Assembly (NCBI GenBank): GCA_964580655.1
Contig: CAZOMR010000129.1
Location: 1 to 9,367 of the forward strand
DNA from: CAZOMR01 sp964580655
GTDB taxonomy: Bacteria > RBG-13-61-14 > CAZOMR01
Reading direction: 5' to 3'
DNA length: 9,367 nt
The notes under the pieces are model-generated. The model saw only the letters and a list, made by a program, of their open reading frames with translations. It did no database searches and was not told the origin of the DNA. Position 1 is the stretch's first letter. Every line of letters starts with the position of its first letter. A program made the translations under genes and the position numbers. Shown one piece after another: positions 1 through 6,799 of this stretch.

Positions 1-68
1 TAAACCCAAAAAAGGGGTTAAAAAAATGATTCACCAAATATGTCGCACACCCAAGATAAGTTTCCGGG

Positions 69-97
69 TTTACAACCTGCGCCTGAAAAGTTATAAT
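69..97 (+). promoter_or_regulatory. Sigma70-type promoter for the reductase operon
   Basis: A -35 element TTTACA (69-74, five of six matches to TTGACA) lies exactly 17 nt before a perfect -10 TATAAT (92-97). Transcription would start near 104, giving a leader of about 40 nt before the ATG at 145. The -35 overlaps a small inverted repeat GGTT-TAC-AACC (67-77), which could be part of an operator but is too short to assert. This is the best promoter in the window and probably serves the first three genes. Its activity is inferred from sequence only. Confidence 0.72.
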
Positions 98-130
98 GCA
101 GAAATCTTTATGTTCAGTGGTAAAAGCCGT

Positions 131-138
131 AAGGAGGG
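131..138 (+). promoter_or_regulatory. Strong ribosome binding site before the reductase
   Basis: AAGGAGGG is a near-perfect Shine-Dalgarno sequence. The AGGAGG core at 132-137 ends 7 nt before the ATG at 145, which fixes the reductase start and suggests efficient translation. Confidence 0.85.
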
Positions 139-144
139 TAGGAT

Positions 145-2151
145 ATGAATTTTCGGAATCTGTTTTCGCAGATAACTATCGGCCAGGTTGAGGTAAAGAA
201 CCGGGTGGTCATGCCAGCTTTCGGGCTGATGTATGTTGACAACAACCGCCACTGCGGCCAGCGCCTGATTGATTTCTACGAGGCGCGAGCACGCGGCGGG
301 TGCGGACTGATCATCGTGGGTGGAGTAGGTATTGACTTCATTGGCTCAGGCTTTATGATGCCGACCCTTGAAAGCGATGAATACATCCCCGGGTTCCAAA
401 AGCTGGCCGAGGCTTGCCATCGGCACGGGGCAAAGCTCTTTCTCCAGCTCTTCCACGCAGGCAGATATTCTCATTCATTTATCATCGGGGGGAAAAAGGC
501 TGTCGGGCCTTCAGCGGTTACATCACGCTACACCAAAGAGGAGCCGAGGGAGCTTGCGAAGGATGAGATTCTCGATATACAAGAAAAATTCGCGGCCGCG
601 GCAGAGCGCGCCAGGAGTGCGGGAGCGGACGGCGTGGAGCTGATCAGCTCAGCCGGATACCTCATGTGTCAGTTCCTGTCACCACTCACCAACCTTCGTA
701 CAGACGAATATGGCGGGTCATTTGAAAACCGCATGCGGTTCTCGCGCGAGGTGATAGCAAAGGTCCGTAAAAGGGTTGGCCCGGAATTCCCGGTTACCAT
801 GCGCATGAGCGGTAATGATTTCATGCCGGGAAGCAACACCAATGTCGAGGCCGTGGAGGTTTGCCGAGCTCTTGTGCCGGCCGGGCTGGATGCGATCAAT
901 GTGACAGGCGGCTGGCACGAGACAAGGGTGCCGCAGTTGCCCATGCTGGTTCCGCGCGGTGCTTTCAGCTATCTCGCCGCGGCCATCAGGGACAAGGTAG
1001 AAGTGCCGGTCTTTGCATCTAACCGGATAGTGGAGCCGGAGCAGGCGGAGCAGATACTGCGCGATGGCATGGCCGACATGGTCTGTGTGGGAAGGGCCCA
1101 GATAGCTGACCCTGAGTGGACCAACAAAGTTAAAGCCGGCAGGTTGGACGAGATACGGCCTTGCGTGGGTTGCATGCAGGGATGTATGGACAGACTCTTT
1201 TCCGGAAAGCCAGTCCAGTGCCTCTCCAATGCGCAGGCAGGCTTCGAGGCCGAACGCGAGATCAAGCCGGCGGGCTCGCGCAAAAAGGTTCTCGTTATAG
1301 GCGCCGGCCCCGGAGGGCTTGAGGCCGCAATAGTGGCCGCGAAAAGAGGTCACAATGTAACCCTGGTAGAAAAGGACGAAGATATAGGCGGCCAGCTAGC
1401 ACTCACCGCGGCGCCTCCGGGTCGCGAGGAGTTCGCGGCCCTGCTTCGCTACTATAGAGTTGAGTTGGAGAGGCAGAAAATAAACCTCAAGCTGAAGACC
1501 CCGGCCACGCTGGACATGATAAAGGATGATATGCCGGACGAGATAATACTGGCGACAGGCTCGGAGCCTTTGGTCCCGGAGCTCCCTGGTGTGGATCGGC
1601 CCGAGGTGGCCACTGCCTGGCAGGTTCTGACCGATGAGGCTAACCTGGGCAAGAAGGTCGTGGTGGTAGGCGGCGGCGCGGTCGGCGTGGAGACAGCTAT
1701 TTTCATAGCCGCAAAAGGAACCATCTCAGGCGATACCCTGAAGTTCCTGTTCCTCTATGATGCAGAGGGAATGGATACCCTGCAAAGGCTTTGCACCCGC
1801 GGAACCCACCAGGTAACCATCCTGGAGATGCTTCCCAAAATAGGACGCGACATCGGCCAGGGCTCCCGCTGGGTACTGCTCAGCCAGCTAAGATCCCTCG
1901 GCGTGAATACCATCACGAATGCCACTCTCAAGGAAATTCGGGCGGGCGAGGTGGTTTATGTGAAGGACGATGAGGATCATGTAGAACCTGCGGACAGCGT
2001 GGTCCTGGCCGTGGGAGCAAAGCCGGTGACAGCTCTTGCGGAAAAACTGAAAGCCGCTGGAGTGGAATTCCACAGCGTGGGCGATTGTTCGAGCCCGCGA
2101 AAGATCATGGACGCTATTCATGAGGGATTTCTCGCCGCGGCAAAGATTTAA
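145..2151 (+). CDS. 2,4-dienoyl-CoA / 2-enoate reductase (Old Yellow Enzyme family, FMN, FAD, 4Fe-4S)
   Basis: This 668-aa enzyme has the full FadH-type layout. An N-terminal FMN-binding TIM barrel (about 1-335) is followed by a 4Fe-4S site, then FAD- and NAD(P)H-binding folds. Visible landmarks are Tyr172 in AGYLMCQFL, His258 in GGWHETRVP followed by VPRGAF (the FadH acid/base pair Tyr/His), cysteines C340, C343, C347 and C359 (CxxCxxxCx11C as in FadH), the dinucleotide motif GAGPGG at 386-391, and a second, GGGAVG, at 509-514. Length matches FadH (about 670 aa). Family knowledge says it passes hydride from NAD(P)H through FAD, Fe-S and FMN to a conjugated C=C bond of an acyl-CoA or free enoate. 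The segment at about 525-565 (TISGDTLKFLFLYDAEG and on) resembles a stretch I recall from anaerobic enoate reductases rather than from E. coli FadH, so the substrate may be a 2-enoate. It is probably cytoplasmic and is the first gene of its operon. The family call is very secure and the substrate is not. Confidence 0.93.
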   Translation: MNFRNLFSQITIGQVEVKNRVVMPAFGLMYVDNNRHCGQRLIDFYEARARGGCGLIIVGGVGIDFIGSGFMMPTLESDEYIPGFQKLAEACHRHGAKLFLQLFHAGRYSHSFIIGGKKAVGPSAVTSRYTKEEPRELAKDEILDIQEKFAAAAERARSAGADGVELISSAGYLMCQFLSPLTNLRTDEYGGSFENRMRFSREVIAKVRKRVGPEFPVTMRMSGNDFMPGSNTNVEAVEVCRALVPAGLDAINVTGGWHETRVPQLPMLVPRGAFSYLAAAIRDKVEVPVFASNRIVEPEQAEQILRDGMADMVCVGRAQIADPEWTNKVKAGRLDEIRPCVGCMQGCMDRLFSGKPVQCLSNAQAGFEAEREIKPAGSRKKVLVIGAGPGGLEAAIVAAKRGHNVTLVEKDEDIGGQLALTAAPPGREEFAALLRYYRVELERQKINLKLKTPATLDMIKDDMPDEIILATGSEPLVPELPGVDRPEVATAWQVLTDEANLGKKVVVVGGGAVGVETAIFIAAKGTISGDTLKFLFLYDAEGMDTLQRLCTRGTHQVTILEMLPKIGRDIGQGSRWVLLSQLRSLGVNTITNATLKEIRAGEVVYVKDDEDHVEPADSVVLAVGAKPVTALAEKLKAAGVEFHSVGDCSSPRKIMDAIHEGFLAAAKI

Positions 2152-2166
2152 GGGAGCTCTCCAGAC

Positions 2167-2895
2167 ATGTATCAACAGAGGCCCGGTTTCACCATCGGCT
2201 CAGGCATGACGCCTGCGGTAAAGTATCTGCTCATCGCGAACATCGTGGTGTTTGGCTTGCAGGTTTTCCTGGGCGAGTTCATGATCACCGTATTTTCGCT
2301 CGTGCCTGTTTTAGTCTTTCCCGGATTCCAGATATGGCGCGTGATGAGCTACATGTTCCTTCATGGAAACTTCAGCCATATCCTCTTCAACATGATCGGG
2401 CTATTCTTCTTCGGGCCACCGCTTGAGCGCTACCTTGGCACACGCCAGTTTTACTATTTTTATTTTATCTGCGGTGTGGGCGCAGGTGTTGCGTGCGTGC
2501 CCTTTTACCTCTTGCTCGGCGGAGCCCAGACAGTGATCATCGGCGCTTCCGGCGCGATCTTCGGCGTGCTGGTCGGATACGGAGTTCTATATCCTAATTC
2601 CACCATTCTCCTTGGCTTCATCCTGCCGGTCAAGGCTAAATGGCTTGTGATCTTCTACGGTGCGATGGAGTTTTTCGCCACCGTGTCCTACACTCGCGGC
2701 GAGGCCAGCGGGGTTGCCAGCGTGGCACATCTTGCAGGGCTTGTGATCGGGTATCTCTATTTGCGCAGGTTCCGGGATCTGAAAAGGCTCATCCCATGGG
2801 TCCGGTTCCGCTACATTCGCTATAAGCAGAGGCGTAAATTCAGGGTTATCCGGGATCGTGATGATGGTTTCCGCGGGCCGCCCACGTATCACTGA
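2167..2895 (+). CDS. Rhomboid-family intramembrane serine protease
   Basis: This is a 242-aa polytopic membrane protein with about six transmembrane helices. The rhomboid signatures are all present: HGNFSHILFNM (His66, His71, Asn75) in the second helix region, nucleophile Ser128 in GASGAIFG, and catalytic His188 in ASVAHLAGLVIGY. The family cuts single-pass substrates within or next to their membrane helix using a Ser-His dyad. The protein lacks the extra N-terminal cytoplasmic domain of GlpG, and ends in a basic tail (about 200-235, rich in Arg and Lys) expected to be cytoplasmic. The start is supported by GGGAG at 2152-2156, 10 nt upstream and immediately after the reductase stop. It follows the reductase by 15 nt and precedes a membrane-anchored peptidase by 9 nt, suggesting co-transcription. 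Its substrate is unknown, and the neighbouring peptidase is a candidate. Confidence 0.93.
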   Translation: MYQQRPGFTIGSGMTPAVKYLLIANIVVFGLQVFLGEFMITVFSLVPVLVFPGFQIWRVMSYMFLHGNFSHILFNMIGLFFFGPPLERYLGTRQFYYFYFICGVGAGVACVPFYLLLGGAQTVIIGASGAIFGVLVGYGVLYPNSTILLGFILPVKAKWLVIFYGAMEFFATVSYTRGEASGVASVAHLAGLVIGYLYLRRFRDLKRLIPWVRFRYIRYKQRRKFRVIRDRDDGFRGPPTYH

Positions 2896-2904
2896 AACTT
2901 TAAG

Positions 2905-3828
2905 ATGCGCATATTTCTCGCAATAATTCTCGCTCTGGTCGCGGCCAGCCCGGAGAATTGGCTTGTGCTTAAAAATTCTGAATTCGAGTTTCGATTTCCT
3001 CCCGGTCTAGAGCGTACTGCAAAGAACCTGTTTCAGCAGGCAGGAGAAATCCGCACCAGCATCGAGGGGTTCCTTGATTTTTCCTTTGAAGACCCTGTGT
3101 TAATTATCATTGCTCCTGACCGCGAGAGATTCCTTGCCCTTCAAGCCGGCCGGGTTCCGGAATGGGCCAGCGGCACATGCCACCCGGAGCAAAGGGTTAT
3201 CTTTCTCAGGCCCCTAGATGCCGGGGAGATTCGAGGGAACAACCTTATTACCATCTTCTCTCATGAGCTTGCGCACATAATGCTCCACCACCGCCTGAAC
3301 CTTCACCGGCCGCCGCGCTGGCTGGATGAGGGCGTGGCCATGCACCTGGCCGGGCAGTTCAGTTTCACACGCGCCAATCAGCTACTCAGTGTGGGCATCT
3401 CTGGCAGATATATCCCTTTCCGAAGGCTGGCATATTCCTTCCCGGAATCCGGAGGCGATGCACAGCTTGCCTATGCCCAGAGCTCGGATATGATTTCATA
3501 TATACTACGCGAGTTCGGAATACCCTCTTATTCCACCATGCTCGATCGCCTGGCACAGGGTGATGAACTGGATGCGGCCCTGGAGAAAAGCCTGGGAAGA
3601 AACCTGGACCAGTTGGAGAAAGAATGGCTCAATGCAGTGCGTCGCAGATGGGGCCTTGTGCCCGCACTGACCGGCTCTTTATCCCTCTGGTTCCTTGTCT
3701 CTCTGCTTTTTATCGCGGCATACCTGCACAAGCGAAAGACCTCGCGGCTACGGCGTGAGCTATGGGAGGCTGAAGATGAGCTGGAGAGTATTTCATCGTC
3801 ATCCCGACCGGATCATTATCTCCATTGA
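2905..3828 (+). CDS. Membrane-anchored gluzincin metallopeptidase (peptidase MA-like)
   Basis: This 307-aa protein has a short N-terminal hydrophobic signal (about 3-15, after Met-Arg). It carries a zinc site HELAH at 120-124, and 17 residues later the third-ligand motif WLDEG with Glu142, the gluzincin (MA clan) arrangement also seen in Pfam peptidase-MA-like proteins. A predicted membrane helix at about 253-274 is followed by a basic stretch (HKRK...RLRRE). The catalytic domain should therefore sit outside the cytoplasmic membrane with a short cytoplasmic tail. The tail is charged and ends in a serine cluster. No good Shine-Dalgarno precedes the ATG, which lies 9 nt after the rhomboid stop, so translation is probably coupled. 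The substrate cannot be read from the sequence. The peptidase assignment rests on the intact zinc motif and the downstream glutamate. Confidence 0.82.
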   Translation: MRIFLAIILALVAASPENWLVLKNSEFEFRFPPGLERTAKNLFQQAGEIRTSIEGFLDFSFEDPVLIIIAPDRERFLALQAGRVPEWASGTCHPEQRVIFLRPLDAGEIRGNNLITIFSHELAHIMLHHRLNLHRPPRWLDEGVAMHLAGQFSFTRANQLLSVGISGRYIPFRRLAYSFPESGGDAQLAYAQSSDMISYILREFGIPSYSTMLDRLAQGDELDAALEKSLGRNLDQLEKEWLNAVRRRWGLVPALTGSLSLWFLVSLLFIAAYLHKRKTSRLRRELWEAEDELESISSSSRPDHYLH

Positions 3829-3842
3829 TCAGAATTTTTTGG

Positions 3843-3871
3843 TTGTTTGTAAGTAGTGAATATGCTATAAA
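3843..3871 (+). promoter_or_regulatory. Candidate promoter with extended -10 for the GMC operon
   Basis: The 83-nt gap between the metallopeptidase and the next gene is AT-rich and holds TTGTTT (3843-3848), 17 nt, then TATAAA (3866-3871). The -10 is preceded by TGC (3863-3865), an extended -10 element that can compensate for the weak -35. The predicted start near 3878 leaves a leader of roughly 34 nt. This suggests that the genes from 3912 onward form a separate transcription unit, though read-through from upstream is possible because no convincing terminator is present. Confidence 0.5.
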
Positions 3872-3894
3872 TTGACTGGAATTAATCCATCGGC

Positions 3895-3905
3895 AAGGAG
3901 AAGGG
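3895..3905 (+). promoter_or_regulatory. Ribosome binding site of the 209-aa gene
   Basis: AAGGAG at 3895-3900 ends 11 nt before the ATG at 3912, and an adjacent AAGGG at 3901-3905 sits 6 nt from it. The tandem purine-rich site supports the chosen start codon. Confidence 0.6.
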
Positions 3906-3911
3906 TAGAAA

Positions 3912-4541
3912 ATGGCACAGAATTTATTGAAAATGTCCCAGCGCACAGCCCGCGCATTGATAGAGGTTGCCAAGCCGAGAAAAGCGGAATTCAACCTGCC
4001 ACTGGAAGACCAGATGCTGGAGTTCCTGGATGATTTTGTCAGGTACTTCCCCGTACATATGAAGATACTTTTCCCACTGGGACTCTTGCTCCTTGAATAC
4101 GGCACCTTCATTTTCGCGGGTAAGCTCAAGCCATTCTCCAGACTTTCCCTGGAAGAGCGCGACCGCTATGTCCGGGGCTGGGTGGAGAGCAGGATACCAA
4201 TTCGTAGAGACCTCATTAAGGGCGTGAAGGGCCTGTGCGTTGCAAGCTTCTATTCCGACCATCAGGTCATGGATCACATCGGCTACGAGATAGAGGCTCA
4301 CCTGAACAAGGTAAACGGCATTGACGGGCCGCCCCAGCCGGCAAACACGGAGGCCTGCGCCTATTTCAAAAAGATGCATGAAGAGGGCGTGTGGGGCTTT
4401 GATAATTACTCCGGGGCATTCAGCCGCGAGCCGCTCAAGCCGGAGGCCACAAAGCCCAAAAAGCCTACAGCAAAGAAGCCCAGGAAGCCTGAATTAAAGA
4501 AGCCCAAAGCCGTGAAGAAAACCAGGAGAACCAAGAAATGA
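3912..4541 (+). CDS. GMC-oxidoreductase partner protein with Lys/Pro-rich tail (gluconate 2-dehydrogenase subunit 3-like)
   Basis: This 209-aa protein has no signal peptide or Tat motif. Residues about 1-135 look helical and contain a hydrophobic stretch at 51-70, then PFSRLSLEERDRYVRGW (74-90), SRIPIRRDLIKGVKGL (93-108) and FYSDHQVMDHIGY (113-125). I recall this pattern as the N-terminal helical domain fused to many bacterial GMC-type alcohol/sterol oxidoreductases, and as related in role to the small subunit 3 of gluconate 2-dehydrogenase. Here it is a separate gene overlapping its GMC partner by 4 nt, so a two-subunit complex is likely. Residues 176-209 form a strikingly basic tail with 14 Lys, 3 Arg and 6 Pro in 34 positions, resembling the low-complexity tails of histone H1-like proteins. 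Its purpose is unknown. The pairing is a confident inference from gene overlap and the recalled domain. A chaperone or maturation role is also possible. Confidence 0.65.
   Translation: MAQNLLKMSQRTARALIEVAKPRKAEFNLPLEDQMLEFLDDFVRYFPVHMKILFPLGLLLLEYGTFIFAGKLKPFSRLSLEERDRYVRGWVESRIPIRRDLIKGVKGLCVASFYSDHQVMDHIGYEIEAHLNKVNGIDGPPQPANTEACAYFKKMHEEGVWGFDNYSGAFSREPLKPEATKPKKPTAKKPRKPELKKPKAVKKTRRTKK
4524..4528 (+). promoter_or_regulatory. Internal ribosome binding site for the GMC gene
   Basis: AGGAG lies inside the codons of the upstream gene's basic tail, 9 nt before the ATG at 4538. The stop and start codons overlap as ATGA (4538-4541), a classic arrangement for translational coupling between subunits. 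Confidence 0.7.
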
Positions 4542-6058
4542 TTACTATCGGAAGTCAGGTAACAAGCGACATCCATGAAAGTGCGGATGTCTGCATAATC
4601 GGGTCCGGAGCCGGCGGAGGAGCCCTGGCCGCAGAGCTGGCTGAGGCTGGCATAGAGGTGCTGATCCTTGAAGAGGGAGGGTATTACACGAGCAAGGATT
4701 TCTCCATGGACTTCGGCAAGGCCATTCCCATGCTTTATCGGGACGCTGGAACCTCGGTGATCATGGGCAGTCCCAACATCATCTTCTCAGAAGGCAGATG
4801 TGTGGGCGGAAGCACTGTGATAAACGGGGGAATGTGCTGGCGGACTCCGCATAAGGTGCTCCGGCGCTGGCAGTTCGAGCACGGCCTGAATGACCTGACA
4901 CCAGAGGAGATGGCCCCCTTTCTTGACAAGGTGGAGGAGCGGATCAATGTCGCGCCGCAGAGCCCGGAATCTCTCGGAAAGGGTGACATGCTTTTCCACA
5001 AGGCCGCGACCAAGCTCGGGTACTGGATTCGGCGAAATCGCAGGAACCAGAAGGACTGCACCGGAGAGGGCGTGTGTGTGTTCGGGTGTCCCACTGACAA
5101 AAAGCAGTCCGTGCTCATCACCTACATCCCGAGGGCTATTGATAATGGCGCAAGGCTTTACGCGGACACGAAGGCGGTCAGGGTAAAAGCCAGGGATGGC
5201 CGGGCTACCGAGGTGATAGCACATGTGCTTGACCGGGATACAATGAAAAAGCGATACAACCTCACAGTCAAGGCCAAGGTGATAGTCCTCTCATGCGGCG
5301 CGCTCCAGACCCCGGCTTTGCTTCTCGGGTCCAAACTAGGCAACTCTTTCGGGCAGGTTGGAAAGAATTTTCTATGTCATCCGAATGTCAAGGCTGTCGG
5401 TATATTTGACGAGGAAATCCGGTATTGGGCCGGAGTTCATCAGGGGCACCAGATACACGAGTTCCTTGATGAAGGTATCCTCATGGCCATAGGGGGGGTT
5501 CATCCGGGCCTGACTGCGCTGAGCTTTCCGCAATACGGCCGGAAGAGCCTGGAGCTGATGGAGCTATGGAATCACATGCTTGTTACAGGCGCCCTGATTG
5601 ATGACACCACCACCGGCAGAGTGAGGAGAGCGCCCTGGGGAGACGCCCTGCCATTTTATCAGGTGGACCATGTGGAGTATGGGAGGATGCTCAGGGCCTC
5701 TGCCTTGCTCAGTGAGGTCCTTTTCACCGCGGGAGCGCGAAAGGTGCTTTTGCCGTTTTCATCCCTGCAGGAGATCAACAGCATGGATGAAATCCGGAAG
5801 ATATATGATATAAAGATCAAGCCCTCGGAGATCGAGGTGCTCACTGTTCACGCTTTCGGCACAACCCGGATGGGTGCAAACCCCAGACGGTCTGTCGTGG
5901 ATCAATGGGGCGAGTGCCACGATACATCACGGCTCTTTGTCGTGGATAGCGGTATCATACCGACCTCGCTAGGAGTAAATCCACAGGAGACCATCATGGC
6001 GCTTGCCACCCGCATCGGCCAACACATCATCGAGAACCGGAAAAAATACCTCACCTGA
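4538..6058 (+). CDS. GMC-family FAD-dependent oxidoreductase (alcohol/sterol/sugar dehydrogenase type)
   Basis: This is a 506-aa flavoprotein. The N-terminal ADP-binding motif GSGAGGG is at 22-28, followed by an acidic residue cluster (LEEGGYY) typical of FAD folds. The second GMC signature GRCVGGSTVINGG begins at 86. The C-terminal active-site region has His438 in VHAFGTTRMG, VVDSGIIPTS, and Asn481 in GVNPQETIMALA, the His/Asn pair expected for this family. Members oxidise a CH-OH group, passing electrons to oxygen or an acceptor. Residues 174-185 hold C174-x5-C180-x3-C184-P, the spacing reported for the 3Fe-4S ligands of FAD-glucose dehydrogenase, which favours a dehydrogenase passing electrons to a carrier over an oxidase. 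No secretion signal is present, so it is probably cytoplasmic or membrane-associated through its partner, encoded immediately upstream with a 4-nt overlap. No cytochrome c gene follows. The substrate is unknown, with long-chain or steroid alcohols the likeliest guess. Confidence 0.9.
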   Translation: MITIGSQVTSDIHESADVCIIGSGAGGGALAAELAEAGIEVLILEEGGYYTSKDFSMDFGKAIPMLYRDAGTSVIMGSPNIIFSEGRCVGGSTVINGGMCWRTPHKVLRRWQFEHGLNDLTPEEMAPFLDKVEERINVAPQSPESLGKGDMLFHKAATKLGYWIRRNRRNQKDCTGEGVCVFGCPTDKKQSVLITYIPRAIDNGARLYADTKAVRVKARDGRATEVIAHVLDRDTMKKRYNLTVKAKVIVLSCGALQTPALLLGSKLGNSFGQVGKNFLCHPNVKAVGIFDEEIRYWAGVHQGHQIHEFLDEGILMAIGGVHPGLTALSFPQYGRKSLELMELWNHMLVTGALIDDTTTGRVRRAPWGDALPFYQVDHVEYGRMLRASALLSEVLFTAGARKVLLPFSSLQEINSMDEIRKIYDIKIKPSEIEVLTVHAFGTTRMGANPRRSVVDQWGECHDTSRLFVVDSGIIPTSLGVNPQETIMALATRIGQHIIENRKKYLT

Positions 6059-6077
6059 ACCCGGTATTTTTGATGAA

Positions 6078-6788
6078 ATGATGTTCAAGCCTCCCAAGGT
6101 AAAGCTCTGCGGCACCACCCGGAAACAAGATATTGATGTCGCCGCGCAGGCAGGAGTTGATTTCTTCGGCGTGATTATAGAAGTCCCTGAATCGAAGAGA
6201 ACACTCACAAAGGACCAGGCCGCTGAGCTTTTTCGCAATGCCCCGATCCCGGGAGTGGCCCTTGTCCGGAATCGCGAGCCTGATTACATTATCAAGATGG
6301 CGGAACTCCTTCATCCTTTTGCTATACAGCTTGTGGGCAAGGAAGGCCCGGAGCTTGTCAGGGAACTCAAGTCCCTGGTTGATGTCCAGATATGGAATTC
6401 GCTCTACATCCCGGCCGGACAAAAGGCAGGAGACCTTGAGTCCGAGCTGAAAGAAATGATAGAAGCCTATACCCTTGCCGGAGCCGATGCCCTGCTTGTT
6501 GACACTGTTGACACCTCCGGCCGTGTCCGAAAATACGGCGGCACAGGGAAGACAGGCGACTGGGAAACCGTGGCCCGGATTAGACCCCTGGTCAAGCCGT
6601 TCTTCTTTCTATCCGGGGGACTCCGGCCGGAGAATGTTGCAGAGGCCATCCGCAGGGTGAGGCCGGACGGGATAGACCTCGCAAGCGGCGTGGAAAAAGC
6701 GCCCGGAATACGGGACCCGGACAAGGTGAAGAGACTGATGAATGAGGTTTTGAGAATATCCGGAGAGTCCGAAGGACCTGGAGGATGA
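6078..6788 (+). CDS. trpF: Phosphoribosylanthranilate isomerase family protein (TrpF-like)
   Basis: This is a 236-aa (beta/alpha)8 protein. The N-terminal KLCGTT supplies the catalytic Cys11, LLVDT supplies Asp142 (the Cys/Asp acid-base pair of TrpF), and YGGTGKTGDW (GGTGKT from 154) plus LSGGLRPENVAEAIRRVRPDGIDLASGVE form the phosphate-binding C-terminal half. The reaction would be the Amadori rearrangement of N-(5'-phosphoribosyl)anthranilate in tryptophan synthesis. Two oddities stand out. The usual QLHG motif reads QLVG, and no other trp gene is in the window. I place the start at the tandem ATGs (6078 or 6081), 19 nt after the GMC stop, because conserved sequence begins just after them. 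A longer reading from TTG at 6003 would add 25 non-conserved residues inside the GMC gene. No clear Shine-Dalgarno is visible, suggesting coupled translation. The fold is secure, and the tryptophan role is likely but not shown by context. Confidence 0.85.
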   Translation: MMFKPPKVKLCGTTRKQDIDVAAQAGVDFFGVIIEVPESKRTLTKDQAAELFRNAPIPGVALVRNREPDYIIKMAELLHPFAIQLVGKEGPELVRELKSLVDVQIWNSLYIPAGQKAGDLESELKEMIEAYTLAGADALLVDTVDTSGRVRKYGGTGKTGDWETVARIRPLVKPFFFLSGGLRPENVAEAIRRVRPDGIDLASGVEKAPGIRDPDKVKRLMNEVLRISGESEGPGG

Positions 6789-6799
6789 ATTAGTCATTC

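Noticed and set aside
1..27. Hairpin-like AACCC...GGGTT followed by a run of A
   Set aside because: The stem is only about 5-6 bp and is followed by A, not T, on the + strand. On the minus strand the T run precedes the hairpin. It does not make a terminator in either direction.
718..1353. A 211-codon open frame on the minus strand inside the reductase gene
   Set aside because: It is entirely antisense to a well-supported gene with all family motifs, and its translation shows no recognisable domain. It is a by-product of GC-rich codon usage.
3811..3840. Possible terminator GATCA...TGATC followed by six T after the metallopeptidase gene
   Set aside because: The stem is only 5 bp and AT-rich, the loop is 10 nt, and the T run is offset by 4 nt. 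It is too weak to call.
3710..4129. A minus-strand open frame of 139 codons spanning the gap between the metallopeptidase and the 209-aa gene
   Set aside because: It overlaps two supported + strand genes and the promoter region, and its low-complexity serine-rich translation has no recognisable domain.
5492..5498. Run of seven G inside the GMC gene
   Set aside because: Such a tract could be a phase-variation or sequencing-error site, but the frame continues intact to conserved C-terminal motifs. There is no sign of a frameshift.
6003..6080. Longer TrpF reading from a TTG start inside the GMC gene
   Set aside because: The extra 25 residues are not TrpF-like, lie within the conserved C-terminal GMC coding region and have no ribosome site. 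The tandem ATG at 6078/6081 fits the family start.
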